Shown piece after piece: positions 34,270-43,441 of a stretch of 64,000 nucleotides of DNA. The stretch's first letter is position 1; each line of letters begins with the position of its first letter. The translations under genes were made by a program, and so were the position numbers. The notes beneath the pieces are model-generated. The model did no database searches, was not told where the DNA came from, and was given only the letters and a program-made list of their open reading frames with translations. Location: contig CALRQP020000007.1 in NCBI GenBank assembly GCA_943370355.1, forward strand, positions 62,001-126,000. The letters run 5' to 3'. The DNA is from JADCGM01 sp943370355 (GTDB lineage: Bacteria > Pseudomonadota > Alphaproteobacteria > Sphingomonadales > Sphingomonadaceae).

Positions 34270-36084
34270 GTGACGGGGGGCGCGTCAGAATCGACCTTGC
34301 TACGCGACGCGGTCGTCTATCTCGCCGCCGCCGTCGTCATCGTACCTCTGTTCGCGCGGATGAAATTGGGCGCGGTGCTCGGCTATCTTGCCGCGGGCAT
34401 CTTGATCGGGCCATCGGTGCTGCGGCTCGTCGCCGATCCGGCCTCGACGCTCAGCTTCGCCGAATTCGGCATCGTCATGCTGCTGTTCGTGATCGGGCTC
34501 GAATTGCGCCCGAGCCGGTTGTGGCAACTCAGGCGCGACATTTTCGGGCTCGGATTGCTGCAGGTCACGCTCTGCGGCCTTGCGATCACTGGCATCCTTC
34601 TCGCGATCACCGGGCTGACCTGGCAGGCGGCACTCGTCGTCGGGCTGCCGCTGGCGCTGTCCTCGACCGCCTTGGTCGTGCAGCTGCTCGAAGAACGCGA
34701 GGAGCTCAACACGCCGATGGGCGAGCGCAGCTTCGCGATCCTGCTGTTTCAGGACCTCGCGATCGTGCCGCTGCTGACCATCGTCGCCGCGCTGTCGCGC
34801 GTGCCCGATCCCAATGCCGTCGCCGGCTGGATGCAGGCGCTGCTGACGGCAGGCGCGATCATTGGCCTCGCGCTTGCCGGCCGATATCTGATGAACCCGC
34901 TGTTCCGCCTCATCGGCGAACTGGGGGCACGCGAAGCCTTCGTCGTCGCCGCGCTGTTTACGGTGCTCGGCGCGGCGTTCGTTATGCAGACGCTCGGCCT
35001 GTCGATGGCGCTGGGTGCGTTCGTCGCCGGCGTGATGCTCGCCGAATCGCCTTACAGGCACGAGCTGGAGGCCGATATCGAGCCGTTCCGCGGTCTGCTG
35101 CTCGGGCTGTTTTTCGTGTCGGTCGGCATGAGCCTCGACCTGACCGTGCTGCGCGATCAGGCGGGGTTGGTGTTCCTGATCGTGCTCGCGGTGATGGCGG
35201 TGAAGACCGGTATCATTGCGATACTTGCGCGGCTGTTCGGCACACCTTTGGCCAGCGCGCTGCCGATGGGCCTGCTGCTCAGCCAGGGCGGCGAATTCGG
35301 CTTCGTGCTGTTCGGTGCGGCGCAGCGCGGGCTGCTGCTATCGCCTGATGCGGCGAGCCTGTTCGGCGCGGTGGTGACGGTGTCGATGGCGCTGACGCCG
35401 ATCATCGTCAAACTCGCCTCGGTGCTTGAGGTGGAGGACCGGCCGGTGCTGCCCGATGGGCCGGAGACCGCCGACAACCGGCATAAGGTCATCATTGTCG
35501 GTTATGGCCGCTTCGGCCAGACGGTCAGCCAGATGCTCGCAGCGCGCGGCATTGCGGTGACGTTGATCGACATAAAGCCGTCGCAGATCGAAACAACCGG
35601 CCGCTTCGGCGTCAAAGTCTATTATGGCGATGGGCGGCGCATTGATGTGCTGCGCGCGGCGGGGGCCGATGACGCGGAGCTCATCATCTATGCCGCTGAC
35701 GGCCAATGGCTCAACCGCGAGACGATCGCGCCGGTGCGCGCGGCTTTCCCGCACGCCAAGCTGCTTGCCCGGGCTTTCGACCGGCGGCACTGGATCGAGC
35801 TGAAACAGGCCGAGATCGAAACGGTGGTGCGCGAGGTCTTCGACAGCGCCGTTGTGCTCGGCCGCGCCGCGCTGACCGAACTCGGCACGCCCGAGCCCGT
35901 CATCGACGCGATCGAGGAAGAATATCGCCGCCGCGACGCCGAGCGCCTGTCGGCCCAGCTATGCAGCGGCGACCTCATGGCTGGCCGCGAGAGCTTCTTC
36001 CGGCCGGAGAATCCGATGGAATTGTCAGGGCTCGGCGAAATTCCGTTTGTCGACGATGAGGTCGCACTCGGCGAGGGGGTCTAG
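34270..36084 (+). CDS. CPA2-type cation:proton antiporter with RCK domain (Kef-like)
   Basis: Membrane antiporter of 604 residues. Twelve or so helices (about 1-385) are followed by a TrkA-N (RCK) domain starting KVIIVGYGRFGQ, which binds NAD(H) or glutathione adducts in KefB/C. The start is GTG at 34270, three bases after the scaffold stop. It likely exports K+ in exchange for protons during electrophile or pH stress. The stop and the stop of the convergent small bd-oxidase gene share CTAG. Confidence 0.9.
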   Translation: MTGGASESTLLRDAVVYLAAAVVIVPLFARMKLGAVLGYLAAGILIGPSVLRLVADPASTLSFAEFGIVMLLFVIGLELRPSRLWQLRRDIFGLGLLQVTLCGLAITGILLAITGLTWQAALVVGLPLALSSTALVVQLLEEREELNTPMGERSFAILLFQDLAIVPLLTIVAALSRVPDPNAVAGWMQALLTAGAIIGLALAGRYLMNPLFRLIGELGAREAFVVAALFTVLGAAFVMQTLGLSMALGAFVAGVMLAESPYRHELEADIEPFRGLLLGLFFVSVGMSLDLTVLRDQAGLVFLIVLAVMAVKTGIIAILARLFGTPLASALPMGLLLSQGGEFGFVLFGAAQRGLLLSPDAASLFGAVVTVSMALTPIIVKLASVLEVEDRPVLPDGPETADNRHKVIIVGYGRFGQTVSQMLAARGIAVTLIDIKPSQIETTGRFGVKVYYGDGRRIDVLRAAGADDAELIIYAADGQWLNRETIAPVRAAFPHAKLLARAFDRRHWIELKQAEIETVVREVFDSAVVLGRAALTELGTPEPVIDAIEEEYRRRDAERLSAQLCSGDLMAGRESFFRPENPMELSGLGEIPFVDDEVALGEGV

Positions 36085-36179
36085 GGCGCAATCCACAGCC
36101 GCAGCAGCCAGGCGACCGCGCCCACTGTCGCGACGCCAGCCGCCCAGAGCCCCACGAACCAGAGTAGTTGGCGCGCCAT
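36081..36179 (-). CDS. DUF2474-like small membrane peptide of the bd oxidase
   Basis: A peptide of 32 residues, MARQLLWFVGLW then a Val/Ala-rich helix ending LRLWIAP. It is a single membrane span with Arg and Trp at the ends, like CydX or DUF2474 peptides that stabilise bd oxidases. The ATG overlaps the cydB stop (TGATG at 36181-36177), which supports that it is real. Short length makes assignment by sequence alone uncertain, but the position is diagnostic. Confidence 0.75.
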   Translation of the reverse strand: MARQLLWFVGLWAAGVATVGAVAWLLRLWIAP

Positions 36180-37186
36180 CAATGATAGCCGGTGTGGCCA
36201 ACTTTGCCGCGAAAAACCCAATAGGCATAGGCGGTGTAGGCGAGGATGATCGGCAGCAGGATGCTGGCACCTGCGAGCATGAACAACTGACTCTTCTCCG
36301 GCGATGCGGCCTGCCAGATGGTGATGCGGCCGGGGACGATGTCGGGGAAGATGCTGACGCCCAGCCCGGCAAAGCTCAGCGCAAACAGGCTGAGGGCGAG
36401 CAGGAATGGCGCAAGCTCGCGGCGGCGCTGGAGGGCACGTGCGAAGGCGAGCGTTGTCACGCCGACAAGGATCGGCACCGGCGCGGTCAGCAGCAGATTG
36501 GGCCAAACGAACCAGCGCCGGTAATATTGGCCTTCGAGGAAGGGGGTGGCGAGACTGACCGCGATGATTGCGGCGATGGTCGCCAGCCCGAGCAGCCGGG
36601 CCATGCGGAACGCCTTGTCCTGCAGCGCGCCCTCGGTCCGCCAGATCAGCCAGCAGCTGCCGAGCAGCGCGAAGCCCGTGACGGTGCTGAGTCCAGTCAG
36701 CAGGGCGAAGGGCGAGGCCCAGTCCCACCAGCCGCCGGCATAGGCGCGGCCATCGACCTTGATACCCTGCAGCAGCGCCCCGAGCGCGACGCCCTGCATG
36801 AAGGCAGCGACGGTCGATCCGGTGAAAAAGGCCGCATCCCACCACGGGCGGTGACGCGGATCGCGCCAGCGGAATTCGAACGCCACGCCGCGAAACACCA
36901 GCGCGAGCAACATCGCGATCAGCGGCGCATAGAGCGCCGGCAGGATGATTGCATAGGCGAGCGGAAACGCCGCCATCAGACCGCCGCCGCCGAGCACCAG
37001 CCAGGTTTCGTTGCCGTCCCACACCGGGGCGATCGAGTTCATCGCCGAATCGCGTTCCTCGCCGACCTTCAGCCAAGGGAACAGGATGCCGAGGCCGAGG
37101 TCGAAGCCGTCCATGACGACATAAGCGAATACCGCGAAGGCGATGATGAACGCCCAGACCATGGCGAGATCGAGATTGGCGATCAT
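36179..37186 (-). CDS. cydB: bd-type quinol oxidase subunit II (CydB/CioB)
   Basis: Membrane protein of 335 residues with about eight helices. It pairs with subunit I to reduce oxygen to water with quinol electrons. The typical start VWAFIIAFAVFAYVVMDGFDLG and the WDGNETWLV motif are seen. It overlaps the subunit I stop by four bases and is followed by the 32-residue peptide. Confidence 0.95.
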   Translation of the reverse strand: MIANLDLAMVWAFIIAFAVFAYVVMDGFDLGLGILFPWLKVGEERDSAMNSIAPVWDGNETWLVLGGGGLMAAFPLAYAIILPALYAPLIAMLLALVFRGVAFEFRWRDPRHRPWWDAAFFTGSTVAAFMQGVALGALLQGIKVDGRAYAGGWWDWASPFALLTGLSTVTGFALLGSCWLIWRTEGALQDKAFRMARLLGLATIAAIIAVSLATPFLEGQYYRRWFVWPNLLLTAPVPILVGVTTLAFARALQRRRELAPFLLALSLFALSFAGLGVSIFPDIVPGRITIWQAASPEKSQLFMLAGASILLPIILAYTAYAYWVFRGKVGHTGYH

Positions 37187-38580
37187 GGCTGCGCTCCCAT
37201 CGCCGGGGCGGGAGTAATGCCAGCGGCGCGGGTCGGGCCGTCACCAAGGTCGGCCTCGTCGCGGTGCGGCGGCGCGGCCATCAGGTGGAAGATATACCAG
37301 ATACCGACCGAGAAGACGGCGAAGTAGACGATAACGAAGGCGATCAGCGATCCGGCGACGGCTGGCGCACCGACCGGCGACAGCGCGTTGGCGGTGCGCA
37401 GCAGGTGCCAAATCGTGAAGGGCTGCCGTCCGACCTCGGTGGTGATCCAGCCCGCGATCACTGCCACAAATCCGGCCGGCCCCATGAGTAGTGCGAAGCG
37501 GTGCAGCGGCCGCCATTCGTAGAGTTTGCCGCGTACCCGGGCGACGAGGCTGACCGCGCCGAGCAGCGCCATCAGGAAGCCGAGGCCGACCATCACGCGG
37601 AAGGACCAGAACAGGATCGGCACGGGCGGCCAGTGGGCGCGGGGGATCGTGTCGAGCCCGGCCAGCGGTGCGTCGGGATCGTGTTTGAGGATCAGCGACG
37701 AGGCCTTCGGCACTTCGATCGCGTAGCGCACGACGCCAGCCTTCTGGTCGGGCAATCCGAACAGGATCAGCGGCGCGCCGTCTGGATGGCTTGTATAGTG
37801 CCCCTCCATCCCCATCACCTTGGCTGGCTGATGTTCGAGCGTGTTGAGACCGTGCGCGTCACCGGCCAAAATCTGGATCGGCGCGACGATCGCCGCCATC
37901 CACATCGCCATCGAGAACATGCGCCGCGCGCCCTTGTTCTCCGGCGTGCGCAGCAGATGCCAGGCGCCTGCCGCGCCGACGACGAGCGCCGTCGTCAGAT
38001 AGGCGGCCAGCACCGTGTGGACGAGCCGGTAGGGAAAGCTCGGATTGAAAACGATCTGCCACCAGTCGGCGGGCAGAAACTGGCCGTTCGCGCCAACCGT
38101 GAAGCCCTGCGGCGTCTGCATCCAGCTGTTGACCGACAGGATCCAGAAGGCTGAAATCGCGGTGCCGATCGCAACCATCACGGTGGCTGCGAAATGCAGG
38201 CCCTTCCCGACCTTCTCCCGCCCGAACAGCATGACGCCGAGGAAGCCGGCTTCGAGGAAGAAGGCGGTCATGACCTCATAGGCCATCAGCGGGCCGATGA
38301 CCGGCCCCGCCTTGTCCGAGAACACCGACCAGTTGGTGCCGAATTGATAGGACATGACGATGCCCGAGACGACGCCCATCGCGAAGGCGACCGCGAAGAC
38401 CTTCACCCAATATTTGAACAGGTTGAGGTAGACGCCCCGACCCGTGACCAGCCAGAGGCCTTCAAGCACCGCCAGATAGGAGGCGAGCCCGATCGAAAAG
38501 GCCGGAAACACGAAATGAAAGCTCATCGTGAAGGCGAACTGCGCCCGCGCGAGGGTCAGGGCATCGAGGTCGAATGGCAT
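37183..38580 (-). CDS. cydA: bd-type quinol oxidase subunit I, cyanide-insensitive type (CydA/CioA)
   Basis: Heme-bearing subunit of 465 residues. A conserved His lies in MSFHFVFPAFSIG and another in YRLVHTVLAAYLTT; GWITTEVGRQPF is the C-terminal signature, where E. coli has GRQPW. The Q loop is short and the DUF2474-like peptide is present, both marks of the CIO branch, which tolerates cyanide and sulfide. No FNR box is seen in the 63 bases before the divergent acyl-CoA dehydrogenase. Confidence 0.94.
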   Translation of the reverse strand: MPFDLDALTLARAQFAFTMSFHFVFPAFSIGLASYLAVLEGLWLVTGRGVYLNLFKYWVKVFAVAFAMGVVSGIVMSYQFGTNWSVFSDKAGPVIGPLMAYEVMTAFFLEAGFLGVMLFGREKVGKGLHFAATVMVAIGTAISAFWILSVNSWMQTPQGFTVGANGQFLPADWWQIVFNPSFPYRLVHTVLAAYLTTALVVGAAGAWHLLRTPENKGARRMFSMAMWMAAIVAPIQILAGDAHGLNTLEHQPAKVMGMEGHYTSHPDGAPLILFGLPDQKAGVVRYAIEVPKASSLILKHDPDAPLAGLDTIPRAHWPPVPILFWSFRVMVGLGFLMALLGAVSLVARVRGKLYEWRPLHRFALLMGPAGFVAVIAGWITTEVGRQPFTIWHLLRTANALSPVGAPAVAGSLIAFVIVYFAVFSVGIWYIFHLMAAPPHRDEADLGDGPTRAAGITPAPAMGAQP

Positions 38581-38643
38581 CGGAAAGAGCCTCCGTCGCG
38601 GCGGCTATAGGCGCATCAAATCGACGGCGCTATAGGCTGCGCC

Positions 38644-39792
38644 ATGACCCAATTCGACCTCACTGAAGACCAGCGCGCGATCCAGGAGATGGCGCAGCGT
38701 TTCACCGCCGACGCGATCACGCCGCATGCCGCCGGCTGGGACGAGCGGCACGAATTCCCGCGCGACACGATCCGCCAAGCTGCCGAGCTCGGTTTCGCGG
38801 CGATCTATGTCAGCGAGGAGTCGGGCGGCATCGGCCTCGGCCGGCTCGAATCGGCGCTGATCATGGAGGCGATGGCCTATGGCTGCCCGTCGACCAGCGC
38901 GTTCATTTCGATCCACAATATGGCGTCGTGGATGATCGACTGTTTCGGGTCGGCGGCGGTCAAGGCGAACTATCTGCCGAGCCTCGTCACGATGGACCGC
39001 ATCGCCAGCTATTGCCTGACCGAGCCGGGATCAGGGTCGGACGCAGCGGCGCTGAAGACGCGGGCGGTGCGCGACGGCGACGGCTGGCTGATCACCGGAT
39101 CGAAGGCGTTCATTTCAGGCGCGGGCGCGAATGAAGTCTATGTCACGATGGTGCGGACCGGTGAGCCGGGACCGAAGGGCATCAGTTGCTTCGTCATCGA
39201 GAAGGACATGCCCGGCGTGTCGTTCGGTGCGAACGAGCGCAAGATGGGCTGGCGGTCGCAGCCGACGGCGATCGTCAATCTCGACAGCGTGCGCGTGCCC
39301 GCCGAGAATATGGTCGGCGGCGAAGGCGATGGGTTCAAGATCGCGATGGCCGGCCTCGACGGCGGACGGCTTAATATCGGCGCCTGCTCGCTCGGCGGGG
39401 CGCAGCGCGCGCTTGACGAGGCGCTCGCTTACACACGCCAGCGTAGCCAGTTCGGCAAGGCTATCGCCGACTTCCAGAATACCCAGTTCAAACTTGCGGA
39501 CATGGAAACCGAGCTGCAGGCGGCGCGCATGCTGCTGTACACGGCAGCCGCCAAGGTCAGCGCAGGCGCGGCCGACAAGACCAAATTCTCGGCAATGGCG
39601 AAGCGCTTTGCGACCGACACCGGCATGAGCGTCGTCGACCGCGCGCTGCAGATGTTCGGCGGCTATGGCTATCTGCAGGATTATCCGATCGAGAAGCTCT
39701 ACCGCGACCTGCGGGTGCACCAGATTCTCGAAGGCACCAATGAGATCATGCGCGTCGTGATTTCGCGCGAACTGATGCGGGCGGCGAATTGA
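38644..39792 (+). CDS. acyl-CoA dehydrogenase, isobutyryl-CoA dehydrogenase-like
   Basis: FAD enzyme of 382 residues. YCLTEPGSGSDAAALKT is the FAD/substrate stretch, and the catalytic Glu is in the C-terminal ILEGTNEIMR. The sequence resembles isobutyryl/short branched-chain enzymes of valine degradation. The usual mmsA/mmsB partners are not adjacent. It is followed by a DUF423 gene whose TTG start overlaps its stop. Confidence 0.9.
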   Translation: MTQFDLTEDQRAIQEMAQRFTADAITPHAAGWDERHEFPRDTIRQAAELGFAAIYVSEESGGIGLGRLESALIMEAMAYGCPSTSAFISIHNMASWMIDCFGSAAVKANYLPSLVTMDRIASYCLTEPGSGSDAAALKTRAVRDGDGWLITGSKAFISGAGANEVYVTMVRTGEPGPKGISCFVIEKDMPGVSFGANERKMGWRSQPTAIVNLDSVRVPAENMVGGEGDGFKIAMAGLDGGRLNIGACSLGGAQRALDEALAYTRQRSQFGKAIADFQNTQFKLADMETELQAARMLLYTAAAKVSAGAADKTKFSAMAKRFATDTGMSVVDRALQMFGGYGYLQDYPIEKLYRDLRVHQILEGTNEIMRVVISRELMRAAN

Positions 39793-40124
39793 GGGCACTC
39801 GCTGGCCTTGCAGCGCTGAATGGCCTGCTCGCTGTCGCGATTGGCGCTTTCGGGGCACATGCGATCAGCGATCCGCAGGCCAAAGACTGGATCCGGACGG
39901 GGACGATCTACGGTCTCGGACACGCAGGCGCTGCCTATGCGGTCATGGGCCGTTCGCCCCGGGCCGCCTGGGCGATGAGCGTCGGAGCATTGATCTTCTC
40001 GGGCTCGCTTTACCTCATCGCGCTGACCGGCCAGCGTTGGCTCGGCATGACCGCGCCGGTGGGCGGGCTGCTGATGATGGGCGGCTGGGGCTGGCTGTTG
40101 TTGTCGGGACTCAGGCGACCTTAG
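39789..40124 (+). CDS. DUF423 family membrane protein
   Basis: Protein of 111 residues with four hydrophobic helices and the family start LNGLLAVAIGAFGAHAI. The start is TTG at 39789 overlapping the previous stop (AATTGA). DUF423 proteins have no assigned activity. Its 3' end overlaps that of the convergent HxlR regulator by 14 bases. Confidence 0.85.
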   Translation: MRALAGLAALNGLLAVAIGAFGAHAISDPQAKDWIRTGTIYGLGHAGAAYAVMGRSPRAAWAMSVGALIFSGSLYLIALTGQRWLGMTAPVGGLLMMGGWGWLLLSGLRRP

Positions 40125-40764
40125 GCGGTAGCGGGAACAGCGTCACGAACCGCGCGGCGAGCGCCGGATCGCCGTCGACCTGCAACATCGAGACCGGCAA
40201 TCCGGCATAGACCACGCCTGCGATGGCCTCGGCTGGTGCGGTGAAAACGACGTCGGCATCAGGAGCCTCACCCCGGGCGATCTCGATCCCGCCATCCTCG
40301 ATCTGCGCGCGGAATTGCTCGTGCCCGATCTCAAAGCCGATCACCATCCGGAGGTCGCCGGCCCGCCCCGCGTCGAACATCGTCCGGAACGACATCATCA
40401 GCGACGAGACGCTGAGCGGCAGCGTCGGATCATGCGTTGGCGAGCGCGCCGCCCAGCGGCCGAGCACCTGGAAGATCGGTTCGCTCTCATAGCCCCAGGG
40501 CGTCAGCTCATAGGCCTGTGCCGAGACGGGTGGCGGCAGCCGTCGCCGGATGATCACGCCGGTCGCCTCAAGGCTGGCCAGCCGCTGCGTCAGCACATTT
40601 GCACTGATTCCCGGCAGGCTTGACCGCAAATCGCTGAATCGTTTCGGCCCCCAGAAGAGTTCCCGCATCACGAGCAATGCCCAGCGCTCGCCAACGATTT
40701 CAAGCGCATGTGCCGTGCCACAAGCGTCGTCATAAGTGCGTTTAGTTATCTTTTGTAACTGCAT
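40111..40764 (-). CDS. HxlR-type winged-helix regulator with SCP2-like C-terminus
   Basis: DNA-binding protein of 217 residues. Residues 10-105 are the HxlR domain (HALEIVGERWALLVMRELFWGPKRFSDLR). The C-terminal half resembles a sterol-carrier-like ligand domain, a known fusion. It is divergent from the SRPBCC/VOC operon. The two 16-base direct repeats at 40745-40781 overlap its own 5' end, so it probably represses itself and the operon. Confidence 0.88.
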   Translation of the reverse strand: MQLQKITKRTYDDACGTAHALEIVGERWALLVMRELFWGPKRFSDLRSSLPGISANVLTQRLASLEATGVIIRRRLPPPVSAQAYELTPWGYESEPIFQVLGRWAARSPTHDPTLPLSVSSLMMSFRTMFDAGRAGDLRMVIGFEIGHEQFRAQIEDGGIEIARGEAPDADVVFTAPAEAIAGVVYAGLPVSMLQVDGDPALAARFVTLFPLPPKVA

Positions 40765-40781
40765 TGTTGTCTTTTGTAACT
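40745..40781. promoter_or_regulatory. two direct repeats, likely HxlR operators
   Basis: GTTATCTTTTGTAACT (40745-40760) and GTTGTCTTTTGTAACT (40766-40781) differ at one base and start 21 bases apart, two turns of the helix. Each also has an inverted GTTA...TAAC pattern. They lie between the regulator start and the start of the first operon gene. Confidence 0.65.
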
Positions 40782-40825
40782 TTCTGACGCACCATCGTCA
40801 AATCGCGAGTCGCAAAGGGGAGTTT

Positions 40826-41305
40826 ATGCCGACGCCAACCGAAACGGGATCGCCACTGCGCGAACTGTCGATCACCCGCTACATCGCCGCACCGCCGTCG
40901 CGCGTGTGGGAGGTTTTCACGACACGCACCAGCGAATGGTGGTGCCCGAAGCCCTGGACGACGCCCGTCGTCGATTGGGACCTGCGGCCCGGCGGCAGCG
41001 CCCGCGCCATCATGCAATCCCCCGATGGCCAGCAGCAGGAACATGACGGCGTATTCCTCGAAGTGATCCCTGAGCGCCGCGCCGTCTTCACCGACGCCTT
41101 TCGCGGCGACTGGATTCCCGATGGCCCGTTCATGCTGTCGATCCTCGAGCTTGCACCGGAGGGTGAAGGCACCCGCTATACCGCGCGTGTCCGGCACTGG
41201 ACCGACGAAGCTCTGCAACAACATATCGCTATGGGGTTCGAGGCCGGCTGGGGCGCTGTCGCCGATCAGCTGGCCGAACTGGCCGAGGGAGAGGAGCGCA
41301 TATGA
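40826..41305 (+). CDS. SRPBCC (AHSA1-like) domain protein
   Basis: Protein of 159 residues with the START/Bet v1 fold used to bind hydrophobic ligands (ITRYIAAPPSRVWEVFT at the start, FEAGWGAVADQLAEL at the end). The ATG at 40826 follows AAAGGGGAG. It is the first gene of a four-gene set with two VOC proteins and a DUF1428 protein, next to an HxlR regulator, a cluster type seen in many soil bacteria. Confidence 0.88.
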   Translation: MPTPTETGSPLRELSITRYIAAPPSRVWEVFTTRTSEWWCPKPWTTPVVDWDLRPGGSARAIMQSPDGQQQEHDGVFLEVIPERRAVFTDAFRGDWIPDGPFMLSILELAPEGEGTRYTARVRHWTDEALQQHIAMGFEAGWGAVADQLAELAEGEERI

Positions 41306-41718
41306 CTGACTACAACGACCAAGGTCCGACCGGCGGCCTGACCCCGCACATCGGTATCCCCGACGGCCGCGCCGCCGAGGCGATCGACTTCTACGTCAAG
41401 GCATTCGGCGCAACCGAGCTGCTGCGCATGCCGGCCGACGACGGCAAGCGGCTGCTCCACGCGCATCTCCGGATCAACGAAGGTTCGCTGATGATGGCCG
41501 ATGATTTCCCGGAATATCGCGGGCGACCGATGGGCGATCCGGCGGGCGTGTCGATGCATCTGCAAGTCGATGACGCCGACCGCTGGTTCCAGCGCGCGGT
41601 GGACGCCGGCGCGACGGTATCGATGCCGCTCGCCGACATGTTCTGGGGCGACCGCTATGGGCAGGTGAAAGACCCGTTCGGCCACAGCTGGTCGATCGGT
41701 TCGGCAATCGCGAAATAG
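41302..41718 (+). CDS. VOC family (PhnB/glyoxalase-like) protein
   Basis: Protein of 138 residues with the PhnB-type vicinal-oxygen-chelate fold: HIGIPDGRAAEAIDFYVKAF at the start, then DRYGQVKDPFGHSWSI. The ATG overlaps the SRPBCC stop (ATATGA). A metal-dependent lyase or antibiotic-binding role is possible; the substrate is unknown. Confidence 0.85.
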   Translation: MTDYNDQGPTGGLTPHIGIPDGRAAEAIDFYVKAFGATELLRMPADDGKRLLHAHLRINEGSLMMADDFPEYRGRPMGDPAGVSMHLQVDDADRWFQRAVDAGATVSMPLADMFWGDRYGQVKDPFGHSWSIGSAIAK

Positions 41719-41728
41719 GAGAGGAACG

Positions 41729-42079
41729 ATGAGCTATATCGACGGACTGCTTCTGGCCGTGCCCACCGCGAACCGCACCGAATTCCTCGATCATGCGAAG
41801 CGCATCGATCCGCTGTTCATCGAATTTGGGGCGCTCCGCGTTGTGGAAGGCTGGGCCGACGATGTCGCGCACGGCAAGCAAACCGACTTTTACCGCGCGG
41901 TCGAGGCCAAGGACGATGAGACCATCGTGTTCGCGTGGATCGAATGGCCCGACAAGGCGACGCGCGATACGGCGATGGCCAAGATCACGACCGACGCGCG
42001 CATGCAGGGACCGGTCCCTTTCGATGGCAAGCGCATGATCTTTGGCGGTTTCGAGCAAGTGTACGAAATCCGCAAATAG
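41729..42079 (+). CDS. DUF1428 family protein
   Basis: Protein of 116 residues matching the YbaA/DUF1428 family (MSYIDGLLLAVPTANR, DARMQGPVPFDGKRMIFGG). The function is unknown; it is often found with VOC and SRPBCC genes as here. GGAGAGGAACG lies before the ATG. Confidence 0.87.
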   Translation: MSYIDGLLLAVPTANRTEFLDHAKRIDPLFIEFGALRVVEGWADDVAHGKQTDFYRAVEAKDDETIVFAWIEWPDKATRDTAMAKITTDARMQGPVPFDGKRMIFGGFEQVYEIRK

Positions 42080-42089
42080 GAGACGCATC

Positions 42090-42566
42090 ATGACCGACAG
42101 GATCGTCCCCTGCCTCTGGTTTGACGGCAAGGCGGAGGAAGCGGCGGCGCTTTATGTGTCGCTGCTACCAGAATCGCATATCGACCGGGTGACACGCGCA
42201 CCCGGCGATTATCCCGCTGGCCAGGAAGGCAATGTGCTGACCGTTGAGTTCACGCTCGCCGGCCGTGCCTATCTGGCGCTCAACGGCGGTCCGATGTTCA
42301 AATTCACCGAAGCGCTGTCGCTGCAAATCATGGTCGACGACCAGGCCGAGGTCGACCGCCTCACCGATGCGCTGTCGGCGGTGCCGGAAGCCGAGCAATG
42401 CGGCTGGATCAAGGACCGCTACGGTCTGTCGTGGCAGATCATCCCGCGCCGCCTGTCGCAGCTGCTCGCCGACCCGGATCCCGCCACGGCGAAACGCGTG
42501 TTTCAGGCAATGATGGACATGCACCGCATCGACATCGCGGGGCTGGAGCGCGCGGCGGCCGGGTAG
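42090..42566 (+). CDS. VOC family (3-demethylubiquinone methyltransferase-like) protein
   Basis: Protein of 158 residues with the PhnB-type fold: IVPCLWFDGKAEEAAALYVS and CGWIKDRYGLSWQIIP. The ATG at 42090 follows ATAGGAGACG. The old family name does not imply methyltransferase activity. It is the last gene of the four-gene set. Confidence 0.86.
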   Translation: MTDRIVPCLWFDGKAEEAAALYVSLLPESHIDRVTRAPGDYPAGQEGNVLTVEFTLAGRAYLALNGGPMFKFTEALSLQIMVDDQAEVDRLTDALSAVPEAEQCGWIKDRYGLSWQIIPRRLSQLLADPDPATAKRVFQAMMDMHRIDIAGLERAAAG

Positions 42567-42586
42567 CGAAGCTCGGACTGGCGCTG

Positions 42587-43366
42587 CTAGTCGCGGAAGC
42601 CCGGGTTGACCCGGTCGAGCTTGCGCAGCAGCGCCGGCCAGGCGAGCAGTTCGCTGACCACCTTCATGCCGGGACCATTCGACTGGCCCTCGACCTTTTC
42701 GGGCGTGCCCTGCGGCGGATTGTAGAGCCGGTCATAGCCGGCGGACAGCATGTGCACTTGCGCCTCGCAGGCGCGCTCGAGGAAGTAGAGCCGCAGGAAG
42801 CAGTCGGCGACGGATTCGCCCACCGCGAGCGTGCCATGGTTCCTGAGGATCATCGCATGCTTGTCGCCCATGTCCTGCACGAGGCGTTCGCGCTCCTCGA
42901 GATCGGTCGCGATGCCCTCATATTCATGATAGGCGACGCAGTGACGCGCGATCATCGCCGTCTGCGTATGCGGCAGCAGGCCGAACTCCATCGCACTGAC
43001 CGCCTGCCCGTAGGGCGTATGCAGATGCATGACGGCGTGCGCGTCCTCGCGCGCCATGTGGATCGCCGAATGGATGGTGAAGCCCGCGGCATTGACCATG
43101 TAGGGCGTGTCCATGACCTGCTTGCCCTCGGTATCGATCTTGACGAGCGACGAGGCGGTGATCTCCTCGAACATCAGCTGATAGGGGTTGATCAGGAAGT
43201 GATGTTCGGGCCCCGGCACGCGTGCCGACAGATGGGTGAAGATCAGATCATCCCAGCCGTACATCGCGACAAGCCGGTAGGCGGCGGCGAGATCGACGCG
43301 GATCGCCCATTCCTCGGCACTCACCTGATCGCGGACGGAAGGGGCGGCTTTGAGTTGTGTGGCCAT
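42587..43366 (-). CDS. class II aldolase/adducin family protein
   Basis: Protein of 259 residues. Zinc ligands are visible in MHLHTPYG and the later NHGTLAVG; the acid-base region FTHLSARVPG is present. This subgroup often acts on fuculose-like or hydroxy-acid substrates or is only aldolase-like. It is alone on its strand with a 75-base gap upstream. Confidence 0.87.
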   Translation of the reverse strand: MATQLKAAPSVRDQVSAEEWAIRVDLAAAYRLVAMYGWDDLIFTHLSARVPGPEHHFLINPYQLMFEEITASSLVKIDTEGKQVMDTPYMVNAAGFTIHSAIHMAREDAHAVMHLHTPYGQAVSAMEFGLLPHTQTAMIARHCVAYHEYEGIATDLEERERLVQDMGDKHAMILRNHGTLAVGESVADCFLRLYFLERACEAQVHMLSAGYDRLYNPPQGTPEKVEGQSNGPGMKVVSELLAWPALLRKLDRVNPGFRD

Positions 43367-43441
43367 GGCAGGGCTCCTTTGATGTGGCAGCTTGCCCGAA
43401 ATGCCGCGTGGGGGAAACTGTCCAATCGTCGAGCCAAGGAG

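Noticed and set aside
38581..38643. FNR box before the bd oxidase genes
   Set aside because: Only a half-site-like ATCAAAT is seen; no TTGAT-N4-ATCAA pattern.
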